From: Actinomycetota bacterium
GTDB lineage: Bacteria; Actinomycetota; Acidimicrobiia; IMCC26256; PALSA-610
NCBI GenBank assembly: GCA_005779345.1
Contig: SXJQ01000216.1
Span: 1-16,343, forward strand
DNA length: 16,343 nt
Direction of reading: 5' to 3'
This document shows positions 7,688 through 13,176 of the stretch, in pieces. Numbering within the stretch: position 1 is the stretch's first letter; each line of letters opens with the position of its first letter. The notes beneath the pieces were generated by a model. The model had not been told where the DNA came from. It did not search any database and worked only from the letters and a program-made list of their open reading frames with translations. Both the position numbers and the translations under genes were made by a program.

Positions 7688-8544
7688 GCGGACCGGGCGC
7701 GCGGCGCGGCGCGGGTCGAGCCCGCCCCGGCGAACCCCGGCGCGGAGAATCTCGGCGCGGAGAAACTCGGCGTGAGGAGCCGCGGCGCGGCGACTCGCGC
7801 CGCGGGAGTGAGCTCGGCGGTGAGCAGATCGAAGGTCGTCACGCGGTGCGCGAGCTGTTGGCCGCGGGAACGCGGCGGGTGAAGGTCGTGTATCTGTCGA
7901 GCACCGCGGAGCCCGCACCGATCCTCGACGAGATCGCCGACCTCGCGGGCCCCGCGCTTCGCATCGTGGCGTCGGGGAAGGTCGCGGCGATGGCGCGCAG
8001 CGAGGCCCACCAGGGGATCGTCGCGACCGCCGCGCCACTGCACCCTGCCGACCTCGACGAGTTGCTGGCCGTCCCCGATGCCTTCCTGGTCGCGGTCGAC
8101 GGCATCACCGATCCGGGCAACCTCGGCGCGGTACTGCGGAGCGCGGCGGCGTTCGGGGCGACCGGCGTGGTGTTGCCGCGCCACCGCAGCGCGCACGTGA
8201 GCCCGACGGTGGCGAAGGCGGCGGCGGGGGCGATCGAGCACCTCCCGATCGCGCTCGTGAGCGGTGTGCCGGCCGCACTCGAACGTGCGGCGCGGGCAGG
8301 AGTGTGGACGGTCGGCCTCGCGGGCGACGGTGCCACCGATCTCGGCGACCTCACGGTGGCCGACGCCCCGGTGATGCTCGTCCTCGGAGCCGAGGGCCGC
8401 GGGCTGTCGCGACTCGCCGAGCAACGCTGCGACGTGATCGCGCGGATCCCGATCGCGCCGCACGTCGAGTCGCTGAACGCCGCGGCCGCCGCCGCGGTCG
8501 CGTGTTACGAGATCGCCCGCCGCCGGCGCGACAGCGGCCGGTAA
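7681..8544 (+). CDS. rlmB: TrmH family rRNA 2'-O-methyltransferase (RlmB-like)
   Basis: This 287-aa SPOUT methyltransferase most likely methylates a ribose of 23S rRNA (Gm2251 in Escherichia coli). Residues 1-45 are a low-complexity Arg/Gly tail built from five-residue units such as RRGES and RRGET, likely disordered and RNA-binding. An L30e-like substrate-binding domain follows (GEQIEGRHAVRELLAAG onward), then the SPOUT fold. Its knot motifs are GITDPGNLGAVLRSAAAFG near 140-158, VLGAEGRGLSRL near 236-247, and an IPIAPHVESLNAA segment near 258-270. The GTG start at 7681 lies at the end of a repeat and is probably reached by reinitiation from cysS. The gene order cysS-rlmB is conserved in Bacillus and mycobacteria. 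The exact methylated nucleotide is an inference. Confidence 0.9.
   Translation: MNGGPGARRGAGRARPGEPRRGESRRGETRREEPRRGDSRRGSELGGEQIEGRHAVRELLAAGTRRVKVVYLSSTAEPAPILDEIADLAGPALRIVASGKVAAMARSEAHQGIVATAAPLHPADLDELLAVPDAFLVAVDGITDPGNLGAVLRSAAAFGATGVVLPRHRSAHVSPTVAKAAAGAIEHLPIALVSGVPAALERAARAGVWTVGLAGDGATDLGDLTVADAPVMLVLGAEGRGLSRLAEQRCDVIARIPIAPHVESLNAAAAAAVACYEIARRRRDSGR
7723..7812 (+). repeat. Six 15-nt in-frame repeats in the rlmB N-terminal tail
   Basis: Six consecutive 15-nt units encode RPGEP, RRGES, RRGET, RREEP, RRGDS and RRGSE. The second and third units differ at only two bases (cggcgcggagaatct and cggcgcggagaaact). Length variation between relatives is likely. Confidence 0.7.
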
Positions 8545-8547
8545 CCT
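8542..8547 (+). promoter_or_regulatory. -10 element (TAACCT) of tRNA-Thr
   Basis: TAACCT overlaps the TAA stop codon of rlmB. A start about 7 nt downstream would place the 5' end within a few bases of the mature tRNA at 8557. No clear -35 is seen. Confidence 0.5.
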
Positions 8548-8556
8548 CGCCCGCAC

Positions 8557-8629
8557 GCCGGGTTAGCTCAGCTGGTAGAGCAGCGCACTTGTAATGCGCA
8601 GGTAGTGGGTTCGAGTCCCACACCCGGCT
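8557..8629 (+). tRNA. tRNA-Thr (anticodon UGU)
   Basis: A full cloverleaf folds. The acceptor stem pairs 8557-8563 with 8622-8628, leaving T8629 as the discriminator base. The D stem is GCTC/GAGC, and the anticodon stem GCGCA/TGCGC encloses CTTGTAA with anticodon TGT. The T arm is GTGGG-TTCGAGT-CCCAC. The 3' CCA is not encoded. It reads ACA-type threonine codons. It lies 12 nt after rlmB and 17 nt before a palindromic repeat. Confidence 0.96.
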
Positions 8630-8646
8630 CGATCCGCGTTCTCCTG

Positions 8647-8696
8647 CGTCCGTTGAGTCGAGAGCCGCACCCGTGCGGCTGTCGACTCAACGAACG
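8647..8696. repeat. 50-nt palindromic repeat, copy 1
   Basis: The left arm CGTCCGTTGAGTCGA (8647-8661) pairs with the right arm TCGACTCAACGAACG (8682-8696) apart from one C/A mismatch. A G/G mismatch and an inner 8-bp palindrome (AGCCGCAC / GTGCGGCT) close the element. It shares length and arm sequence with the copy at 11907-11956, with compensatory changes. No T-run follows, so it may be a REP-like element or a factor-assisted terminator for the tRNA. Confidence 0.7.
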
Positions 8697-8771
8697 GTGG
8701 TGGGGCCGGGTGGTGGGGACCTTGCCGATATCCGCGGTTCGCGGTCGCGCGTCTGCTTTGATCGTCCCTCG
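8697..8771 (+). promoter_or_regulatory. Upstream region of the DUF3263 gene
   Basis: A TTTGAT hexamer at 8757-8762 lies 9 nt before the ATG at 8772 and could be its -10, giving an almost leaderless transcript. No Shine-Dalgarno is seen. The first bases (GTGGTGGGGCC) resemble those after the second palindrome, so the repeat may extend slightly beyond its arms. Confidence 0.3.
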
Positions 8772-9026
8772 ATGACGGTCCTCGACGAACGCGAATGCGC
8801 GATGCTCGACTTCGAGCGCGAGTGGTGGAAATTGTCGGGCCCGAAGGAATCGCACATCAAGGTGCGCTTCGGTTGGTCGGGTACGACCTACTACCGCACG
8901 CTCGCGACGCTCATCGAGTCTCGAGCCGCGTTCGAGTACGACCCGCTCACCGTGATGCGCCTCCGCCGCCAGCGCGACGAACGCCGCCGGACGCGCGTCG
9001 AGGGCCCGCGAGCCCACCGGCGCTGA
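8772..9026 (+). CDS. DUF3263 family small protein
   Basis: This 84-aa basic protein matches the actinobacterial DUF3263 family. It has the hallmark segment LDFEREWWKLSGPKESHIKVRFGWSGTTYYRTL at about residues 12-44, followed by a run of arginines. The central part (IKVRFGWSGTTYYRTLATLI) looks like a helix-turn-helix, so DNA binding is plausible, but no function is established to my knowledge. The ATG at 8772 puts the conserved region close to the N terminus, as in relatives. The downstream neighbour is a LytR_C membrane protein 96 nt away. The same pair occurs in Mycobacterium tuberculosis as Rv0430-Rv0431 (from memory), which supports both calls. Confidence 0.85.
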   Translation: MTVLDERECAMLDFEREWWKLSGPKESHIKVRFGWSGTTYYRTLATLIESRAAFEYDPLTVMRLRRQRDERRRTRVEGPRAHRR

Positions 9027-9110
9027 GCCCCGTGCTCGTCCGCGCGGCGCGTTCCGGGGCATTTCGGGTGGATGCCGCCGCAGGGGCCGCACGAGCGGTG
9101 CTCGACAGGG

Positions 9111-9116
9111 CAGAAT
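9111..9116 (+). promoter_or_regulatory. -10-like element (CAGAAT) of the LytR_C gene
   Basis: CAGAAT keeps the A2 and T6 of the -10 consensus and ends 6 nt before the ATG at 9123, the same spacing as at 2384 and 6265. It is weaker because the first base is C. Confidence 0.4.
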
Positions 9117-9122
9117 GAGGCC

Positions 9123-9695
9123 ATGGCCGAGCCGCGGGGACCTCGAAACCGACCGACTGCCGGCGCGGGTGGCGCCGACCGACCCCGCAAGGGCGGAGGT
9201 GTCGCCGGCGAGGCGACCGCAGCGACGATGGGCGGCATGGCGATCGTGCTCGTCGCCGTCATCGTCGGCGTCTTGTTGTTGCAGGTCGTCGACGACGGCA
9301 AGGAGACCCCGACCACCAAACCCGACCCGAACTCTTCGACCACCGAGGAGACCGAACCGGGCGAGACGACGAGCACCACGAGTTCGGGGCCGTTGCGCAA
9401 TCCCGAAGACGTCCGGATCCAGGTGATGAACGGCGCGGGAGTCCAGGGCGTCGCGGGCACGATGACCGCGAACCTGAAGAGCGAGGGGTACACCAACGCC
9501 GCCGATCCCGGGACGCTCGGCGCGACCCGCGAGGGCAACGCGGTGCAGTGCAAGCCGGGCCTCGCGCGCGAAGCCGCGGCGCTCGCCGCGCAGGTCGGCG
9601 ACGCAGTGGTCGAAGACTTCCCGGCGACACCCGACGACGAGGTCGCGGCCGACGTCGACTGCATCGTCGTCGTGGGCACCCCCAAGACCGCCTGA
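9123..9695 (+). CDS. LytR_C domain membrane protein (VirR-like)
   Basis: This 190-aa protein is predicted to have a short basic cytoplasmic tail (1-36), one transmembrane helix (about 37-55), a Thr/Ser/Glu/Pro-rich linker (57-95) and an extracytoplasmic LytR_C domain (about 96-187) that starts RIQVMNGAGVQGVAG. The NG-x-G-x2-G-x-A pattern is the domain hallmark. The LCP phosphotransferase domain found in LytR-CpsA-Psr proteins is absent, so this is a stand-alone LytR_C protein, as in mycobacterial VirR (Rv0431), which affects the cell envelope and vesicle release. Two cysteines, Cys143 and Cys180, could form a disulfide outside the membrane. It follows a DUF3263 gene, as in mycobacteria, and converges on the M20 gene 36 nt downstream. 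A cell-envelope role is inferred from the family. Confidence 0.85.
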   Translation: MAEPRGPRNRPTAGAGGADRPRKGGGVAGEATAATMGGMAIVLVAVIVGVLLLQVVDDGKETPTTKPDPNSSTTEETEPGETTSTTSSGPLRNPEDVRIQVMNGAGVQGVAGTMTANLKSEGYTNAADPGTLGATREGNAVQCKPGLAREAAALAAQVGDAVVEDFPATPDDEVAADVDCIVVVGTPKTA

Positions 9696-9731
9696 GTCGA
9701 CCCGCCGGTCAGTGCGCCCGTCGCGCGCCCG

Positions 9732-10874
9732 TCAGCGCGCGGCGTGCAACAGACGTTCGCGGAGCGGGCCTCGGGCGGCGGCGATCGCGGTGAGCGCCAT
9801 TCCGAGCGCGCCCTCGAGGACCGCGCGGTCGGCCGACGCGTTGATGCAGGCCGCCGCGAACTCCGGTTGATGGTTGACGGCCCCGGCGGTCTCGATCCCG
9901 ATCGTCGGGTGGATCGACGGCACCGCGAGCGAGACGTTGCCCATGTCGGTCGAGAACGTCATCTCGCCCTGGTCGTACGTTCGTCCCATCGGTTCGGTCG
10001 CCGCCCGGTACAGCTCGACGAGTTCGTCGTGGTGCTCCATGTGGGAGTAGTCGGGGCAGACATCGTCGAGTTCGAGCGTGGCGCCGGTGGCGAGCGCCCC
10101 GGCATGGAAGCAGCGATCGACGCGCGGGCGGACCTCGCGCAACTCTTCGAGCGTGCGGGCGCGCACCATCCAGTCGCCTTCGGTGTGCGCGGGCACGATG
10201 TTGGCGGCGTCGCCACCGTGTTGCACGAATCCGTGCACCTGGTCGGTCGGACGGAGGTGTTGGCGGAGCAGACCGATCGCGGTCTGCGCGACCACGAACG
10301 CGTCGGCCGCGTTGACGCCGAGTTGCGGCGCGGCCGACGCGTGCGACTCGCGCCCGGTGTAGCGCACGGCGAAGTGCGAAACCGCGTTGACGTTGGGGCG
10401 AAGTCCGTCGATCGGAGCCGGGTGGACCATCAGCGATGCGTGCATCCCTGCGAACGCTCCGTGTTCCAGCATGATGACCTTGCCGCCGCCACCCTCTTCC
10501 GCGGGCGTCCCGAGGACCGACAACGTGATGCCGAGTTCGTCGACGAGTGGGGCGAGGGCGAGCGCCGCACCGACGGCCGACGCGGCGATGATGTTGTGGC
10601 CGCACGCGTGTCCGACCGCCGGGAGCGCGTCGTACTCGGCGCAGATCGACAAGTGGAGTGGTCCGTCGCCGACACTCCCCGCGAACGCCGTCGGGAGTCC
10701 GCAGGCGCCGAGTTCGACCCCGAACCCGTGGTCGCCGAGCAGGCCGGCAACCCACGCGCTCGAACGCACCTCCTCGAACCTCAGCTCGGGGTGGGCGTGG
10801 ATGCGGTGACTCAACGACACCAACTCGGTTTCGAGGGTGGCGACGGCGGTGCGGGCCCGGTCGTCGAGCGTCAT
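9732..10874 (-). CDS. M20 family metallopeptidase/amidohydrolase
   Basis: This 380-aa zinc-dependent enzyme belongs to the M20D amidohydrolase group, which includes p-aminobenzoyl-glutamate and Xaa-Arg dipeptide hydrolases and N-acyl-amino-acid deacylases. Metal and catalytic residues visible are Asp82 and His89/His93 in EYDALPAVGHACGHN, Glu126-Glu127 in GTPAEEGGGG, and His151. The Asn after GHACGH, rather than Asp, is a feature of the PM20D2-like subgroup. The bacterial dimerisation domain begins near RYTGRESHASAAPQLG. Near the C terminus, STDMGNVSLAVPSIHP carries a further expected motif. No signal peptide is seen. The ATG at 10874 is the only sensible start: the open frame upstream crosses into the glycerate kinase gene. 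It is leaderless and shares 25 bp of promoter space with that gene. The substrate is not predictable from context. Confidence 0.9.
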   Translation of the reverse strand: MTLDDRARTAVATLETELVSLSHRIHAHPELRFEEVRSSAWVAGLLGDHGFGVELGACGLPTAFAGSVGDGPLHLSICAEYDALPAVGHACGHNIIAASAVGAALALAPLVDELGITLSVLGTPAEEGGGGKVIMLEHGAFAGMHASLMVHPAPIDGLRPNVNAVSHFAVRYTGRESHASAAPQLGVNAADAFVVAQTAIGLLRQHLRPTDQVHGFVQHGGDAANIVPAHTEGDWMVRARTLEELREVRPRVDRCFHAGALATGATLELDDVCPDYSHMEHHDELVELYRAATEPMGRTYDQGEMTFSTDMGNVSLAVPSIHPTIGIETAGAVNHQPEFAAACINASADRAVLEGALGMALTAIAAARGPLRERLLHAAR

Positions 10875-10881
10875 GGTCGCC

Positions 10882-10887
10882 AACTTA
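10882..10887 (-). promoter_or_regulatory. -10 element (TAAGTT, minus strand) of the M20 gene
   Basis: Read on the minus strand, TAAGTT ends 7 nt before the ATG at 10874, so the mRNA should be leaderless. It overlaps by 2 bp the plus-strand -10 of the glycerate kinase gene. Confidence 0.55.
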
Positions 10888-10891
10888 GGCT
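10886..10891 (+). promoter_or_regulatory. -10 element (TAGGCT) of the glycerate kinase gene
   Basis: TAGGCT ends 8 nt before the GTG at 10900, predicting a 5' leader of about 1-2 nt. It shares its TA with the divergent -10 of the M20 gene, so the two promoters cannot be occupied together. Confidence 0.55.
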
Positions 10892-10899
10892 CCCGTTCC

Positions 10900-11916
10900 G
10901 TGCATGCCGTCGTCTGCCCCGACAAGTTCCGGGGTTCGCTCACCGCGGCGCTCGCGGCCGAGGCGATCGCCGCCGGCGTGCGCCGTGGCGGGATCGCCGA
11001 CGTCCGCGTGCTGCCGCTCGCCGACGGCGGCGAGGGCACGCTCGACGCGATGGTGGCTGCGATCGGTGGTTCGATCCGCACGGCTCGGGTGACGGGCCCG
11101 CTCGGCGACGCGATCGACGCGGCGTACGCGGTGCTGAGCGGCGGGGTCGCGGTGGTCGAGATGGCGCTGGCGAGTGGACATGCGCTGGTTCGGGGCCACG
11201 TCGATCCACTGCGCGCTTCGACGCGCGGTACGGGTGAACTCATCGCCGCGGCGGCGCGCGCCGGCTGCAAGCGCATCGTCGTCGGGGTCGGTGGATCGGC
11301 GACGACCGACGGCGGGCTCGCCGCCGTCGAGGCGCTCGGTTGGAAGCTCCCGCCGGTCGAGGTCGTCGTCGCGTGCGATGTCGACACCCTGTTCCTCGAC
11401 GCGGCACGCGTGTACGGACCGCAGAAGGGTGCGTCGCCCGCGCAGGTCGCGCTGTTGACCCGGCGCCTCGAAACCATCGCCGCGACCTATCGCGATCGCA
11501 CCGGTGTCGACGTGACCCGTCTGGAGCATGGCGGTGCGGCCGGAGGCCTCGCCGGAGGGCTGGCCGCGATCGGCGCGCGACTCGAGCCGGGCTTCGACGT
11601 CGTCGCCGACGCGGTCGGTCTCGACGATGCGCTCGATGGTGCGACGCTCGTGATCACGGGCGAGGGCAAGCTCGACGCTACGAGCCTCGCCGGCAAGGTG
11701 GTCGGCGGTGTGCTCGATCGGTGCGACGAGTGGGAGATCGCTGCGCGCGCGGTGATCTGTGGCGACGCGACCGACGACGCGCGCGCTGCGACGGTCGGCC
11801 GTGGCGCGACCGTGCTGACGCTCGTGGAGCGCGTCTGGAACGCGGGTGAGGCGTTCGCGTCGGCGGCGTTGTTGTGCGAGGAGGCGGCGATCGAAGCAAC
11901 TCGCACCGTTCATTGA
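10900..11916 (+). CDS. Glycerate kinase (type 1 family), compact form
   Basis: Glycerate kinase phosphorylates D-glycerate with ATP, in this family usually to 2-phosphoglycerate. The 338-aa product opens with MHAVVCPDKFRGSL, the family N terminus. It carries PLADGGEGTLD, GTGELI, VGVGGSATTDGG, VYGPQKGAS and VITGEGKLDATSLAGK, all family blocks in the right order. Typical members have about 370-380 residues. Here roughly 30 residues are missing between TTDGG (about 146-150) and VACDVD, where other enzymes have a FLD-x3-G-x5-G-type stretch, and the CDV-TNPL segment is altered to CDVDTLFLD. The GTG at 10900 fits homology and the -10 just upstream. Its TGA stop lies inside a 50-nt palindromic repeat, so the last residues (TVH) are repeat-encoded. 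Activity is likely but not certain given the shortened lobe. Confidence 0.88.
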   Translation: MHAVVCPDKFRGSLTAALAAEAIAAGVRRGGIADVRVLPLADGGEGTLDAMVAAIGGSIRTARVTGPLGDAIDAAYAVLSGGVAVVEMALASGHALVRGHVDPLRASTRGTGELIAAAARAGCKRIVVGVGGSATTDGGLAAVEALGWKLPPVEVVVACDVDTLFLDAARVYGPQKGASPAQVALLTRRLETIAATYRDRTGVDVTRLEHGGAAGGLAGGLAAIGARLEPGFDVVADAVGLDDALDGATLVITGEGKLDATSLAGKVVGGVLDRCDEWEIAARAVICGDATDDARAATVGRGATVLTLVERVWNAGEAFASAALLCEEAAIEATRTVH

Positions 11917-11956
11917 GTGGATAACCCGAATATCCGGGTGCTCCACTCAATGAACG
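11907..11956. repeat. 50-nt palindromic repeat, copy 2
   Basis: A perfect 15-bp inverted repeat (CGTTCATTGAGTGGA at 11907-11921, TCCACTCAATGAACG at 11942-11956) encloses a second stem (ACCCG / CGGGT) with a 6-nt loop. The TGA stop of the glycerate kinase gene lies in the left arm. The arms match copy 1 at 12/15 and 13/15 positions, and two of the differences are paired compensatory changes. Confidence 0.75.
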
Positions 11957-11963
11957 GGTGGTC

Positions 11964-11976
11964 GGCCCACGGTGGG
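11964..11976. terminator. Short GC hairpin between convergent genes
   Basis: GCCCA-CGG-TGGGC forms a 5-bp stem just after the palindromic repeat and 19 nt before the gpgS stop codon. Together with the repeat it may end both convergent transcripts. There is no T-run. Confidence 0.3.
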
Positions 11977-11995
11977 CGTTGTGAACGACGCCGTG

Positions 11996-12901
11996 TCAGG
12001 CCGTACGTTCGATCCCGAACTTCGCCCGATACTGCGGCACGGTGATCATCGCGGGTCGTTCGCGCAGCTCGACGGTGAGCCGTTCGATCGAGTGGTCGTC
12101 GGCGAACCGGACGAGCTCTTCGACCTCGGGACCGACGGCCTCGAGGCCGGCGCGTCGCAACGCCGTCGCGAGGATCGCGAGCGCCGGCGCGCCCAGCTCG
12201 TCGAGCGGCCGGTTGCGGTGCTCGCGCACGCCGAGGTCGACCTGGCCGATCGCGGCGCGCCCGAATCGCTGTTCGAGGTCGACGAGCAACGCGATCTCGA
12301 CCCCCCAGCCCTGCGCGAACGGAACCTGCTCGAACGCGCTCCGCCGGCCTGCGTACTCGCCGGCGAGCGGTTGCACGATGTCGGTGAGGTGCGGGAAGAG
12401 GTGCGACAGCACGGGGCGGGCCATCAGCTCGGTGACCCGCCCGCCGCCCGCCGGTTCACCGTGGAGTGGTCGTCGGTAGAACGCCTTCGTGAACACGAGT
12501 TCGTCGTGGTCGAGCAGGGGGCGCACGAGACGGGTCACGAAATGCGCGCCGAAGTTGCGGATGTCGGCATCGACGAACACGATGATGCTGCCGCGACTCG
12601 CGTAGAGGCTCGTCCACATCGCGTTGCCCTTGCCCGAGCCGGGCCCGAGTTCGGGCAACACGTCGGCGACGGTGACGACGCGAGCGCCTTCGTCGGCCGC
12701 GGCCGCCGCGGTGGCATCGGTGGAGCCGTCGTCGAGCACGAGGATCTCCTCGACGAGGGGAAAGCGTTCGATCAGCTCGCGGCGCACCGTGCCGACGATG
12801 TGGCCGACCGTCGCCTCCTCGTTGCGCGCGGGCAGGCAGACCGACACCGTCGCCCCCGTCCGGGCACGGGCTTCGAGCAGATCCAAGGCCGGGTGCGCCA
12901 T
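11996..12901 (-). CDS. gpgS: Glucosyl-3-phosphoglycerate synthase (GT81)
   Basis: GpgS moves glucose from an NDP-glucose to 3-phosphoglycerate. The product is the precursor of glucosylglycerate and, in mycobacteria, of methylglucose lipopolysaccharide. The 301-aa GT-A fold shows SVCLPARNEE at 20-29, LVLDDGSTD at 54-62, GPGSGKGNAMW at 86-96, the metal-binding DAD at 111-113, FYRRPL at 141-146, GGGRVTELMARP at 152-163, and VDLGVREHRNRPLDELG near 221-237, all close to mycobacterial GpgS (Rv1208). The ATG at 12901 fits the family start. A TAGGCT -10 ends 9 nt upstream on the minus strand, and no Shine-Dalgarno is seen. No glucosyl-3-phosphoglycerate phosphatase is in the window. The convergent glycerate kinase handles a related metabolite, which may or may not be meaningful. 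Confidence 0.93.
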   Translation of the reverse strand: MAHPALDLLEARARTGATVSVCLPARNEEATVGHIVGTVRRELIERFPLVEEILVLDDGSTDATAAAAADEGARVVTVADVLPELGPGSGKGNAMWTSLYASRGSIIVFVDADIRNFGAHFVTRLVRPLLDHDELVFTKAFYRRPLHGEPAGGGRVTELMARPVLSHLFPHLTDIVQPLAGEYAGRRSAFEQVPFAQGWGVEIALLVDLEQRFGRAAIGQVDLGVREHRNRPLDELGAPALAILATALRRAGLEAVGPEVEELVRFADDHSIERLTVELRERPAMITVPQYRAKFGIERTA

Positions 12902-12910
12902 AGTCCGGGC

Positions 12911-12916
12911 AGCCTA
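12911..12916 (-). promoter_or_regulatory. -10 element (TAGGCT, minus strand) of gpgS
   Basis: TAGGCT on the minus strand ends 9 nt before the gpgS ATG, predicting a leader of only 2-3 nt. It is the same hexamer as at 10886. Confidence 0.45.
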
Positions 12917-12956
12917 CGGCCGGAGATTCGGTTTCTCCCGGCCGCTCGATCCCTGG

Positions 12957-12962
12957 TACGTT
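12957..12962 (+). promoter_or_regulatory. -10 element (TACGTT) of the riboswitch transcript
   Basis: TACGTT lies 22 nt before the first paired base of the riboswitch, so transcription would begin near 12969. It diverges from the gpgS promoter. No clear -35 is seen. Confidence 0.45.
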
Positions 12963-12983
12963 GCTTCGCCACATAGCAGTAAT

Positions 12984-13099
12984 GCGCTCATCCAGAGCGG
13001 CCGAGGGACAGGCCCGACGACGCCGCGGCAACCAGCACCGGATTCGAACCGTGCTACACGAACCCGGAGCCAGGTGCCAATGCCTGACCGATGAGTCGC
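12984..13099 (+). ncRNA. SAM riboswitch (S-box, SAM-I type)
   Basis: The S-box core is plain. P1 pairs CTCATC (12987-12992) with GATGAG (13090-13095) and is extended by GCG/CGC. P2 pairs GCGGC (12997-13001) with GCCGC (13022-13026) around the kink-turn GAGGGA and GGCCC, followed by GGCAACC at 13027-13033. P3 is AGCAC/GTGCT (13034-13055). P4 is CAGG/CCTG (13071-13086) with the GGTGCCAAT element that contacts S-adenosylmethionine. High SAM stabilises P1 and normally turns off downstream methionine genes. There is no T-run terminator, so control is probably translational (see the leader entry). The class call within the SAM clan is by eye. Confidence 0.92.
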
Positions 13100-13176
13100 C
13101 TCTTGCGGAACCCGCCCGGCGGGACCCGCTCGGGGCGCTCGGTTCGAGCGCACCGAGTGAGAGGAAACGAGTTTCC
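13100..13176 (+). promoter_or_regulatory. Leader expression platform and ribosome binding site
   Basis: The Shine-Dalgarno GAGAGG (13159-13164) can pair with CCTCTT (13099-13104), which directly follows P1. A second hairpin, GGAAA-CGAG-TTTCC (13163-13176), abuts the ATG and also uses the last two G of the Shine-Dalgarno. A 7-bp hairpin (GCGCTCG / CGAGCGC, 13135-13151) and CCCGC/GCGGG lie between. No intrinsic terminator is present, so ribosome access is the likely point of control. Confidence 0.55.

Noticed and set aside
8557..8700. tRNA-Thr as a possible integration site with the palindrome as an attachment remnant
   Set aside because: There is no duplicated tRNA 3' end, no integrase and no foreign-looking cargo; the same palindrome occurs at 11907 away from any tRNA.
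9700..9731. GCGCCCGTC direct repeats between the LytR_C and M20 genes as a terminator
   Set aside because: Only weak 4-bp stems can form and there is no T-run; likely low-complexity GC sequence.
10808..10817. GACTCAACGA, matching part of the right arm of the palindromic repeat
   Set aside because: It lies within the M20 coding sequence (SHRI segment), has no partner arm, and the match of 10 bases is likely chance.
13034..13056. On the minus strand GGTTCGAATCC resembles a tRNA T arm
   Set aside because: No acceptor, D or anticodon stem surrounds it; the bases form P3 of the SAM riboswitch on the plus strand.
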